Positions 1 through 7,699 of a stretch of DNA of 11,957 bases are shown here, piece after piece; positions within the stretch are counted from its first letter, which is position 1, and each line of letters opens with the position of its first letter. Source of the stretch: Pelagophyceae sp. CCMP2097. Lineage: Eukaryota; Sar; Pelagophyceae. The notes beneath the pieces were generated by a model, which was not told the origin of the DNA, did no database searches, and saw nothing but the letters and a program-made list of their open reading frames with translations. The DNA is taken from NCBI GenBank assembly GCA_026770575.1, contig MU657181.1:671287-683243 (forward strand), read 5' to 3'. The translations under genes and the position numbers were made by a program.

Positions 1-126
1 TCCGACGCGGTCCCGCCCAGCGCGCGCGCCCCTCGCGCGCGCGCGCGCGCGCACCTCGAGGCCGAGCGCGCGCGCCGCCGCCGCGTTGCCGACCTCGAGG
101 CCGTCTGCGCCGAGTGGGCCGCGCAC
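1..126 (+). other. GC-rich host-like flank, open in frame 1
   Basis: This stretch is almost pure G+C with long CG runs and contrasts sharply with the AT-rich remainder. Frame 1 is open from base 1 until a TAG at 136. Its second half reads as an alanine-, glutamate- and arginine-rich, helix-like peptide. The 12-mer acctcgaggccg occurs at 53-64 and 92-103, 39 bp (13 codons) apart, both times encoding Leu-Glu-Ala, which would suit a short repeat in a coiled-coil protein. Very GC-rich DNA is often open in several frames by chance, so coding status is uncertain. The best reading is host chromosome next to the left end of an inserted element. A chimeric assembly is the main alternative. Confidence 0.6.
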
Positions 127-138
127 AAAAAAATATAG

Positions 139-280
139 TGTTTTTTGAGAGGTTTTCGAGAGTTTTTCCAAATGCCAAAAAAGTTCGAAAATCATCTCGC
201 TGCGCTCGGCTCATTTCGAAAACCTCTCGAAAACCTCTCGAAAACCTCTCGAAAACCTCTCGAAAACCTCTCAAAAAACA
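139..280. repeat. 24-bp perfect inverted repeat near the element's left end
   Basis: Bases 139-162 and 257-280 are perfect reverse complements over 24 bp, separated by 94 bp. The left arm lies 13 bp inside the GC-to-AT switch. The right arm is built from the last units of the 11-bp tandem array at 217-271, so the two structures are related. The intervening DNA contains a short GC-rich patch (about 195-211) in an otherwise AT-rich context. The arms could form a hairpin, or be part of a terminal repeat or replication origin as expected at the ends of Polinton-like elements. The matching right end is outside the window, so terminal-repeat status cannot be confirmed. Confidence 0.7.
217..271. repeat. 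11-bp tandem repeat, five copies
   Basis: Five consecutive perfect copies of cgaaaacctct occupy 217-227, 228-238, 239-249, 250-260 and 261-271. They are followed by a partial unit that runs into an A-tract. An inverted, shorter version of the same motif lies at 139-162. Period 11 is not a multiple of three, so apparent Lys/Arg-rich reading frames across it (for example 114-305) are repeat artefacts rather than genes. Short direct repeats near the end of an inserted dsDNA element fit a terminal or origin-like region. Confidence 0.9.
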
Positions 281-380
281 TTTTGAAAAAAGATTTTCAG
301 CGTAGCCGGACAAGTTTTCGATTTTCAAAAAATTAAATCCAAAACATCAAAACATTAAAATAAAATAAAAGAATTTAAAA

Positions 381-647
381 AGATTTAATAAAATCCCAAA
401 AAATATTTCAAATTTCAAGTTAATTTTTGTAAAATTTTCAAAAAACTTTGAGGATTTGGAAAACAAAAGATTTAATAAAATCCAAAATAATTATTTCAAA
501 TTTCAAGTTAACTTTGTAAAATTTTAAAGATTTAATAAAATCCAAAATAATTATGTCAAATTTCAAGTTAACTTTGTAAAATTTTAAAGATTTAATAAAA
601 TCCAAAATAATTATGTCAAATTTCAAGTTAACTTTTGTAAAAGTTTT
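381..647. repeat. 60-bp AT-rich tandem repeats
   Basis: The motif agatttaataaaatcc recurs at 468, 528 and 588, giving an exact 60-bp period. The unit from 528 and the one from 588 are nearly identical. The one from 468 differs by a g/t change, and the last diverges near its end. A more degenerate copy starts at 381 and is separated from the array by about 28 bp. Because 60 is a multiple of three, the minus strand shows a repetitive open frame (438-626), which looks like a by-product. There is no gene between 137 and 758. This segment is best viewed as the repeat-bearing left terminal region of the viral element. Confidence 0.85.
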
Positions 648-758
648 TGAAAATCAAAAATCGCGACATGTATAAAAAAGATAAAAAAAAAAATATTAAT
701 ATAAAAATGAAAGGTATAACATAGTATAAGAACAAACGTATAAGGTTAGATATAAGAA

Positions 759-3700
759 ATGAGTTTAAATGACAAAAATTTTTATGTTTTAAATGTTATG
801 GACGTGTATGAAAACGAGAAAGAATTTAAAAATGCTGTGGATAGTTATTTTAAAAAATCAAAATTTACCAGAATTGTTGGAGGTGATATGAGCAAATCTT
901 ATAAAAAAATGGTAAAAAAGTATGCCGAAAAAGGTTTTATTTTACCGACATATAAAAAGGTTTTAATTGGGAACGTGTTCGTAATTCCAACAACAATTTA
1001 CGACAAACGTTTTAAATTCGAGCAGAAAATTAAAAAAATATTCAAAAAAAAAATAGACGAAAAAATCAACGTGTTAGTATCAAAAAAAATAAACAAGCGG
1101 GTGTTATATCAAAGGCTTTCATGCGCAATAATATAACTCCAAAATTTAAAGATTCAGAACGAAGAATAAAGTTCGGTAAGAATTTTCCGGAATTTGTTCT
1201 CAAGCCGGTTAGAGTTCAACGTATTAACTGGAATCAAAAACTAAACGATGAGCAAAACTTCGATAGACTAATAGCACCATTGTTAATGAATTATCCAAAT
1301 GGAACAGTTCAAATCGATGTGGTATATAAATACGGGCGATCGGAAGGGTCTGACACTGATACAGCAGAAAATATATTCCGATATGATGATATTGAATCGA
1401 AAAGAAGTATTTATGCTATTAAATTAGAAGATAAATCCACGAGAATTTTAAACAATTTTCATAGACGCATGAACGTTGCTGATATAAAAAGAGAGTTTTT
1501 GGATTTAAATTATGGGAGTGCAGAAAGTGATCTGAAAGATACGAAATTTTTCTTATATTTTAATATCAAATTTATCACACAGGCGGCAGGGGGTTGTTGT
1601 TCGACTTATAGCGGATTAAAAATGAGTATAGGGAAAGGTAAAAATAAAATAAAAATCGAATCCCCACACGCAACAAATAACAACTGTTTTTTTAAATGTA
1701 TAAATTCACAATATCCAAACAAATTGATAGAATTCGGATTGATACAATGTAATGACCTACGTACACAATTCGGTATAGAGAAAAATTCTAAAATATCAAT
1801 CGAGAATGCGGTTGAGATTTTTTAAATTTTTACATGACGATAAGACTATTGCGATATTTTGCCAAGAGATGGAAAACGGAGAATTGACTAATACTTTTAT
1901 GGGAGGAAATCATGAATCGGAATTTAAACTTTTGTTAATTGATTCACATTATAGTATTATAAAGGCAAAATGGAAATTTTACGAAAACTGTTTTAAAGAA
2001 TATCTTGGAACGAATCATAAATGCGTTCTTTCTGCGGTCAAATTCTTGAAAGAGAGAAAGAACCCTGAAATTCTTTATGCGGCAGTCCCCCCTAAAAACA
2101 TCCAATTAAAAAATAATGAAATTCTTTATTACGATATCGAAACACATAGAAACAATGATATTAAAGAACATCGCGCGTATATAGTGGGGTTTGGTTATTA
2201 CGATAAAACTGGTAAAAAACTTATAAAAAAATCGCAGGTAGAATCTGTATGAAAAATTTTTATTATTTAATGGGGACAGATGAATTCTCTCATATTAAAT
2301 ATTTAAATGCTTTCAACGGTAGTAGATTCGATGACTATTATTTAATGAAAGAAAAATTATTTTCAGATGGGAAGGATAAGATGGGTGAGTATCTTATTAA
2401 CAACGGACGGATTTTAAAGTTAAAAATTAAAGGGAAAAATCTAATAGATTTAGGACAACATTTAACGGGATCTTTTAAAAAAAATCTTGAAGATAATAAT
2501 TGTAAGGTTTTGAAAGGTGATATTGATCATAACCTATCTACCGAATGGGAAGAAGCAAGTCCTGATAGAAGGAATGAAATTGAATAATATCTATATTTGG
2601 ATGTTATGGGTTTGATGGAATTGTATGAGACTGTAAACCAACCCATCTATGACAAGTTTCAGATTAATTTGTGTGATAGCATGACAACTTCCAGTAATGC
2701 GTATAATATCTGGAAAAATAGAATGTTAAAATATGATGTACATCTTCCAAACAGGTCACAAGAGAAAAATATTCGAAGTGCTATTTACGGAGGTAGGACT
2801 ATGGTGAATAAACGTTCATTTGTAAGTAAATCATACGAAAAATATCAGAAAATAAGGTTTTATCTAAAATAGATAAAAATGGAAATAGTATTTATGTTAT
2901 TGATAAAGAAGTTTTTCGAACAATAGAAGACTATTTATTCGATGCCGATGTTGTAAGTTTATACCCCACAGCGATGACGTACAACTATCCAATTGGTAAA
3001 TCAATAGATACTATGACATATCAAAATAATAAAATGGGAATTTATAAGATAGAATATATCACAAACAAAACGCTACTAAATCCAATTTTACCACGAAAAG
3101 AGAAAGGATTACTTAAATGGGATTTAATTGATGGAGCGGGGTGGTATAGTTCTGTGGATATTGAAAATGCTAAAAAAGCCGGATATATTATAACAGTCTT
3201 AAAAGGTATTTACTGGACAGACTCTGCTCCCATATTCGAAAAATATGTGAAAGAATTTTATGAAATGAAAAAAACGCGTTAAAAGGGTCGACATGCTACG
3301 CCACTGCTAAATTGTATCTAAATGCTCTGTATGGAAAAATGTTACAAGATTCGATTAGAATTAAACAGAAAATTATCTTAACCTCTGAGGAATTTGCGAT
3401 CCTATTACAAAAAAATAAAATTCTATGTATCGACGAAATTACTCCAATCAGGTGGACAGTGTCTTATGAAACTCCTGTCCTTAATAAGGAAGAGTATTCG
3501 CAAAAACCTACGCATTTGGGTGTGTTTATTCTGGGGTATTCTCGACAGATTATGATCGAAAAATATAATCAATGTGGTAACACTGTCGTAAGAATGCCAT
3601 ACTATTATGATACAGACAGTTTGGTTATTCCGAGCAAATGTCTTGATAAAGTTGAATTGGGGGAGGATCTTGGTGATATAAGCGATGATATTGGAGGTAA

Positions 3701-4142
3701 AATAGTAAAAGCCATTTTCATAGCGCCCAAATTATATGCATTCCAATACATCCGAACAAAGGACCAGACTCTACAATATCATTTTAGAGGAAAAGGAGTG
3801 AGCACGAAACCTGAGGCATATCTAAAAACTCTATCGAATCGCGGAATTGTAGAAAATACAGAACCTGATAAAAAACTATGGAAAGACTTCGAAGATATGT
3901 TAATAGGAAAATCAAAATTATTCTATCAGAATTTTTCAATGAAAAAAATATGTCTAACTAAATAGACAAATGAGAAATGTTCAATCCTCTCGCATCGTCA
4001 TATCGATTCCGAACAGACAAAACGAGAAATAAATAAAAATAAATGGCGGGGACGAAAATATATAAACGAAAAAATGGAAATTGATGAAGGAGGGGTTTAT
4101 ACAGTGCCGCATGGGTTCGATTTAGAAAGCGCGGAATTTTAA
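759..4142 (+). pseudogene. Family B (probably protein-primed) DNA polymerase, broken
   Basis: Replicative polymerase of the viral/organellar type B family (PF03175-like). Motifs in order: Exo I YYDIETH (Asp at 2133, Glu at 2139); Exo II NGSRFD near 2312-2332; Exo III Y-x3-D at 2588-2602; Pol A DVVSLYP at 2947; Pol B K-x3-NALYG at 3309-3338; Pol C YYDTDSL around 3603-3623; then a KLYAF-type motif and FRGKG near 3728-3800. An OTU-like segment precedes Exo I. Frame changes occur at or near mononucleotide runs: A8 at 1082-1089, T6 at 1818-1823, A-runs at 2214-2231, near 2838-2872, and A7 at 3268-3274. In-frame stops are TAA at 2585-2587, inside Exo III, and TAG at 3963-3965; the frame after the latter stays open to 4142. 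The ATG at 759 is the likely original start. The roughly 1,100-residue length suits PLV/Polinton PolBs. Catalytic residues are preserved, but no full-length product is possible from the sequence as given. Confidence 0.9.
1640..1965 (+). other. OTU-like cysteine-protease-type module inside the PolB gene
   Basis: Upstream of the exonuclease domain the broken polymerase encodes TNNNCFFKCI (candidate Cys codon at 1685-1687). After the T6 frameshift it continues with a hydrophobic LLLIDSHYSII segment (candidate His codon at 1947-1949). An Asn/Asp-Asn-x-Cys followed about 90 residues later by a strand ending in His-Tyr is the arrangement of OTU-fold papain-like proteases, and similar modules appear to occur in N-terminal parts of polymerases of Polinton-related elements. 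This is motif recognition only: no acidic third residue was assigned, and the module may be catalytically inactive. It is interrupted by the frameshift at 1818-1823. Confidence 0.45.
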
Positions 4143-4168
4143 TAGAATTAATATATAATTGATGTTAT

Positions 4169-4670
4169 ATGACAAAAGGACGAGTGTATATGATTACATG
4201 TTTAAAGACAAATTTAAAATATCTTAGTTCGACAACACAAACTTTGAAAGCCAGATTATCAGGACATGTATGTAAAACTTCAAAAACTGTTAAAAAAGTA
4301 CTTGAAAATAATTGTTATGTTAACATACTTTTGGAGGAAAATTTTTTTTAATTCAAAATTCGAATTGAGAGAGATTGAACGACGATATATTCTCGAATTT
4401 GATTGTGTTAATAAAAACATACCCAACAACACACAAAAGCAGTCATGGAAGCAGTGGGCTATTCGAAATAGAATAGCGGAACGATTGAGATCGAAAAAAT
4501 TCCGCGACGAAGATCCTGAATATCAAAAAACACTTTTTAATAAAAAAAAAGTCAAAAAAATTATGTTATGTATATATATGCCTTACCAAGATAAAAAGAA
4601 TCCGAAAACAACAAAAGAACCAATTTTATTTAAAATAGAATATGGTTTTTATGTTATAAAATTTAATTAA
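4169..4670 (+). pseudogene. GIY-YIG endonuclease, one frameshift
   Basis: The N-terminal part carries a GIY-YIG core: VYMI at residues 7-10, KYLSST in the YIG position (Ser replaces the usual Gly), then ARLSGH with the conserved Arg/His region. After an extra T in the T8 run at 4342-4349 the frame shifts. The protein then continues with ELREIERRYI, containing the metal-binding Glu region, and CVNKNIP, typical of viral GIY-YIG proteins. The C-terminal third is Lys/Arg-rich, probably DNA-binding. The upstream frame ends at 4351 and the downstream frame at 4670. The predicted role is DNA nicking or homing-type cleavage. The gene starts 26 bp after the polymerase remnant, behind an AT-rich, TATA-like leader. 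The single 1-bp change in a homopolymer could be real decay or a read error. Confidence 0.8.
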
Positions 4671-4671
4671 A

Positions 4672-4719
4672 AAAATCTTCCGAAACATTAAAAAAAATCT
4701 TCCGAAACATTTTTAATGT
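4672..4719. terminator. Direct repeats and AT-rich hairpin after the GIY-YIG gene
   Basis: The string aaatcttccgaaacatt occurs twice in succession, near 4674 and 4695. Between and after these, acattaaaaa at 4685-4694 can pair with tttttaatgt at 4710-4719 around a 15-base loop. A stem-loop directly after the stop at 4670 might mark a transcript end or 3-prime processing site, but the stem is AT-rich and short. It could equally be a chance product of the duplicated unit. Confidence 0.3.
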
Positions 4720-4770
4720 GTTCCGAAGTAAATATAATCTTCCAAAGTAATTTATATTTAATGTATATAT

Positions 4771-5246
4771 ATGGATGAAACAAAAAATTGACATTGTGGA
4801 TGATATTGAAAAAATTGGAAAAATTTAAAAAATCAAGAAGCCTCGAAGTGAGAAGCAAATGGCAAATGATAAAAGACTTTCACTTAGGTAAAAGGAAAGC
4901 CATGATTATGAGAAAAACAAAAAATGTGTAATCAAATCAGATAGTGAGGATGAATCCAAAAATAATGAAAAAATAGAAAAAATAAAGATCCAGAAACCTG
5001 TTCTCAGAAGAATAAAATAAAAAACCTGATTATCATATAGAGTGCTCCGATGAACCCAATTAAGAAGCCCCAGAAATAAAATACATTAAAAGAAATAAAG
5101 CGAGGATTTTTTGTGAATCAGAAAATTCAGAAAATGAAGAGGACAAAATTGTCCTCCTAGTTAAAAAGGTCCAAAAAGTCCAAAAAGTCCAAAAGGTCCA
5201 AAAGGTCCAAAAAGAGAAAAAAATGATTCCTTTTAATTTTTTTTAA
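4771..5246 (+). pseudogene. Decayed charged protein with VQK repeats
   Basis: No family recognised. From an ATG at 4771 (preceded by tatatat) a protein-like text rich in Lys, Glu, Asp and Ser can be followed through two frames. An early frame change lies at the A-run 4782-4787. The middle segment contains an acidic SDSEDESKNNEK stretch but also in-frame TAA codons. A second frame change near 5010-5025 leads into a segment containing CESENSENEEDK and five consecutive Val-Gln-Lys triplets, ending with TAA at 5244-5246. The 9-bp units gtccaaaaa/gtccaaaag (about 5168-5213) keep the frame, which supports former coding. Composition suggests a disordered, highly charged protein. At least three in-frame stops make this one of the most decayed loci here. 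Confidence 0.5.
5168..5213 (+). repeat. 9-bp tandem repeat encoding Val-Gln-Lys
   Basis: Five units of gtccaaaaa or gtccaaaag lie in tandem. The period of three codons keeps the reading frame of the decayed charged-protein gene and gives five VQK tripeptides. The units differ only at the third base of the Lys codon (AAA or AAG), a synonymous change consistent with past coding. Confidence 0.8.
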
Positions 5247-5320
5247 GAGGTTTGGTTTTTTTTTATTTGATAAAAAAAAATCAAATGGATTTATTGAAGA
5301 TCATTATAAAAACTGAGAAG

Positions 5321-5345
5321 GATTTTTTAAAAAATCGTATATATT
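5321..5345 (+). promoter_or_regulatory. Palindrome and TATA-like leader of the T5orf172 gene
   Basis: A perfect 16-bp palindrome, gattttttaaaaaatc (5321-5336), is followed by gtatatatt directly before the ATG at 5346. Just upstream, atttga (5265-5270) and tcaaat (5281-5286) flank a t/a9 loop. Similar short T/A leaders precede other start codons here (tatatat before 4771). This suggests, without proving, an AT-rich viral promoter. Confidence 0.35.
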
Positions 5346-6149
5346 ATGGATTTCGATAATGTCAATAAAAGGCAGATATTTGAAGATGGATTATTTCCTC
5401 CGGGAATAAAGCAAAAAACAAATAATTTTAAAAATAATGACAGTTATCTATACATAATTTCTAAGAGATTTAATCCATATAGTCTAAACGATGACGAACG
5501 CATGAGCAAGTCTTTTAATTTGGTGAAGGTGGGATATAGCCGAACAAAAAGAATTTCCGGGACACCTAATGGCTTCAATCGATTGACTGGATTTCGAACA
5601 TCATTAATATCGTTCAATGTACACAGATTTTATTTATATGACGAGGCTGTAAGTCCTACTAAGGGCAACGGTATTGCCTCGGAAGCGCAAAAAGCCGAGT
5701 TCGTTCTACATAAGATGATACTGAATATGTTCAAACCGTCCGTAAAACGCATTGTATTCTCTAATGGAAACGTTTCTGAGTGGTTCGACGTTGATATAAA
5801 ATTAATAGAAAAATTCCTAAAATTTTGTGACGAAAGTATATTCAATAAAATCAAACCGAATGTGATAGACGGAACATATTTTTTAAAAAATTCCTCAGAT
5901 TTGATCAGAAGAGTTGAATATAAAAGGAATTTAAAAAATATACCGAGTGACCACGTTCTTAAAAAAACAGTTGGATATAAACATATTAACGGTATTCTAA
6001 AAAGAGTTGATTATCCTCGTTCAGTTGGTGTGTCTTCACAACGGTACGATTATTCTTTATCACAAGTCTGTGCTATGGCTGACCACGATAAAAGAATAAA
6101 AGAGAGTAAAAAAAAAAAAAAAAAATTTAATTGTATACATGAATTTTAA
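5346..6149 (+). CDS. T5orf172/MUG113-like GIY-YIG superfamily protein, intact
   Basis: A 267-residue open frame. Visible family features: SYLYIIS at 33-39 (GIY-like strand), LVKVGYS at 59-65 (YIG-like strand), an Arg in FNRLTGF at 77-83, AEFVLHKMI with Glu118 and His122, and EWFDVD at 145-150, the usual closing motif. This order matches the T5orf172/MUG113 branch of GIY-YIG nucleases, frequent in large and small DNA viruses of protists; the target is unknown. The C-terminal ~100 residues are basic with no recognised domain. An 18-base A-run at 6108-6125 encodes a terminal Lys stretch, so the exact C-terminus is uncertain. The last 11 bp overlap the next gene. Unlike its upstream neighbours it has no frameshift or internal stop. 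Confidence 0.7.
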   Translation: MDFDNVNKRQIFEDGLFPPGIKQKTNNFKNNDSYLYIISKRFNPYSLNDDERMSKSFNLVKVGYSRTKRISGTPNGFNRLTGFRTSLISFNVHRFYLYDEAVSPTKGNGIASEAQKAEFVLHKMILNMFKPSVKRIVFSNGNVSEWFDVDIKLIEKFLKFCDESIFNKIKPNVIDGTYFLKNSSDLIRRVEYKRNLKNIPSDHVLKKTVGYKHINGILKRVDYPRSVGVSSQRYDYSLSQVCAMADHDKRIKESKKKKKKFNCIHEF

Positions 6150-6348
6150 TGAAAACCCTTTAATACTTTTATCACTAATCGCAGGCGTTGGGTTATGTTT
6201 CCATAAGACTTTAAGGAGTTGTGTAGCGAGTCGGATAACACATGTAAAATGCGGATGTATTGATATAGAACAGAGCGTCATATCGGATTCGAGTATTATT
6301 GAGTTAATGAACATGGACGATGTTAAAAATGAGAAAAAAACTGTTTAG
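6139..6348 (+). CDS. Small membrane-anchored Cys-containing protein
   Basis: A 69-residue open frame with a short hydrophobic N-terminal segment (residues 7-21), followed by a basic/Cys-bearing part with Cys28, Cys38 and Cys40 and an acidic tail. One N-terminal transmembrane helix with a short cytosolic or virion-internal domain is predicted. The spaced cysteines could bind metal or form disulfides. Small proteins with this layout are common near packaging ATPases in PLV-type genomes, but no specific family is claimed. The start overlaps the end of the T5orf172 gene by 11 bp, consistent with compact viral gene packing. The reading frame is intact. Confidence 0.55.
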   Translation: MNFNENPLILLSLIAGVGLCFHKTLRSCVASRITHVKCGCIDIEQSVISDSSIIELMNMDDVKNEKKTV

Positions 6349-6368
6349 ACGATTTATGGACAGAAATA

Positions 6369-6428
6369 GACCGAAAAAGACCGAAAAAGACCGAAAAAGA
6401 CCGAAAAAGACCGAAAAAGACGGAAAAA
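6369..6428. repeat. 10-bp tandem repeat, six copies
   Basis: Five perfect copies of gaccgaaaaa are followed by one variant (gacggaaaaa). Read as protein (frame of 6320-6523) the array gives a 10-residue Arg/Pro/Lys/Thr/Glu pattern repeated twice. The 10-bp period does not preserve frame from unit to unit, so a coding role is doubtful. It sits in the roughly 150-bp gap between the small membrane protein and the ATPase. It may be a spacer expanded by replication slippage. Confidence 0.85.
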
Positions 6429-6495
6429 TAAAAAAAAATCATAATATTAATGAAATTAGAAGTACAAAAAAAAAAACGATACGAAAATCGAGATC

Positions 6496-7232
6496 ATGGA
6501 ACAAAGCGCAGACAGTTCGTTAAAATATTACAATAAAAAAATGAAAAAAATTCAAAATGTAGATTGGTTGCCTAATACGCAATTATTCCCTAACAAATGT
6601 GCTTGTTTTATAATCTTGGGTAGCCCAGGGAGTGGGAAAAGCACGTTTTGCAACAGTGTATTGACTGCTAAAAATAAAAAAAATCGGATATATGCAAACG
6701 TTTTTGATAAAATTATTCTATTCATTCCAGAATCGACATTACATCCCATTATCGTGAAACCCTATGAGTCCCTCCCAGAGGAACAAATATTCCACGAATA
6801 TAATGAGGATTTTCTTGACTATATTCTTGAATCCTGTGAACGCGACTCTCTCGAATATTGGACACATGTGTTTATATAGATGATGCAGCTTCATCTTTGA
6901 AATTGAATGCGAAAATGATTTCCAAGTTTAATAACTTGATATGTAAACACAGACATCTTAGATTGACAATTTTTTTATGCCTTCAAGATCAAACACAATT
7001 GAGTTTATTGGCTCGTCAATCAGTTAGTTGTAAAATTAATTTCTCATGTAATAACGAGAAACGTTTAAAATTATTTCACAAGGAATATCTACCTAATATA
7101 ACATTTAAACAATATATGGAATTGCAACCTTTGTTGTATAAAAAAAAGGGTGATTTTCTTGGAATACGATTGGATAAACCCCCTATTTTTTTTAGCAATT
7201 TTGATATGATAAAAATATCATCTGATGAATAA
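6496..7232 (+). pseudogene. A32/FtsK-HerA-type genome-packaging ATPase, one frameshift
   Basis: The Walker A motif GSPGSGKS is at 6619-6642 after a hydrophobic FIIL strand. Walker B, VYIDDAA (6870-6887), lies in a different frame. Further downstream, LTIFLCLQDQTQLSLLARQSV fits the conserved Gln/Arg sensor region of viral packaging ATPases. The upstream frame (start 6496) ends at a TAG at 6877-6879, exactly where Walker B should be. Shortening the TA repeat at about 6873-6878 by one unit would restore continuity, so the break is probably a 2-bp slippage event rather than a homopolymer change. The joined length of about 245 residues is normal for PLV/Polinton ATPases. In a live virus it would pump genomic DNA into the capsid. 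Confidence 0.88.
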
Positions 7233-7693
7233 AACTCTTGTGAATTTTTTTAAAAGGTTAAAATATTGAGTATAATCACAACGAAGCAATACACAGGAAT
7301 TTAATGAAACATTTTAAAGTTAATATGATGAGCATACTCGGAAATCATACACATGAGCCCCTTTTTCTCGAAAGTGTAAATAAAAATTTTAAAAATGATG
7401 ATATTGAAATTATGGATGATGATAAAGAATAAGAAATTAATGAAATTAATGATTTGGATCAAGATGTTGAAAGTATTGAACAGCCTTCATTTTCTTTACA
7501 ATTAGAAGGGAATAAAAAAAATATAAAAGAAAAAACACGGAAAGTTTTAAATGAAATGGCAAAATATTTGGGGGTTATAAATGCGCAAAATATGTCAAGT
7601 AAAGTTGTGGTGTTAAATTCGATAAAAATGAGATTAACAAGTTTAAGGTTTCCAGAAATGCCAGATATAAATATGGGGCAAATGAAATTTTAA
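7225..7693 (+). pseudogene. Unrecognised small gene with a frameshift and an in-frame TAA
   Basis: No family recognised. A start at 7225 overlaps the ATPase stop (gATGAATAA arrangement) and reads MNKTLVNFFKR. After a likely slip in the T7/A4 tract near 7237-7256, frame 2 continues from about 7262 with EYNHNEAIHRNLMKHFKV. That frame is interrupted only by TAA at 7430-7432, in an acidic low-complexity stretch, and then runs to the stop at 7691-7693. The C-terminal part is helical-looking (KTRKVLNEMAKYLG) and ends MGQMKF. The restored length would be about 155 residues. Position between the ATPase and the capsid block suggests a virion or assembly protein, which is inference only. Confidence 0.5.
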
Positions 7694-7699
7694 AAAAGT

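Noticed and set aside
114..305. Two overlapping Lys/Arg-rich open frames (114-305 and 145-336)
   Set aside because: They run across the 11-bp tandem array and inverted repeat, and straddle the junction. They have no domain and composition driven by the repeat.
438..626. Minus-strand repetitive open frame
   Set aside because: It is produced by the 60-bp tandem repeat, whose period is a multiple of three; it has no independent coding sign.
217..647. CRISPR-like array
   Set aside because: Repeats are directly abutting with no unique spacers and the context is eukaryotic/viral.
5630..5854. Minus-strand frame inside the T5orf172 gene
   Set aside because: It is an antisense shadow of a gene with clear motifs on the plus strand.
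6060..6314. Minus-strand frame over the end of T5orf172 and the small membrane gene
   Set aside because: It is antisense and contains a poly-Phe stretch generated by the A18 run; no domain.
6320..6523. Basic 67-residue frame on the plus strand
   Set aside because: It is dominated by the 10-bp tandem repeat, overlaps both neighbouring genes and has no family features. Kept only as a repeat.
6552..6749. Minus-strand frame opposite the ATPase Walker A region
   Set aside because: It is an antisense shadow of the ATPase.
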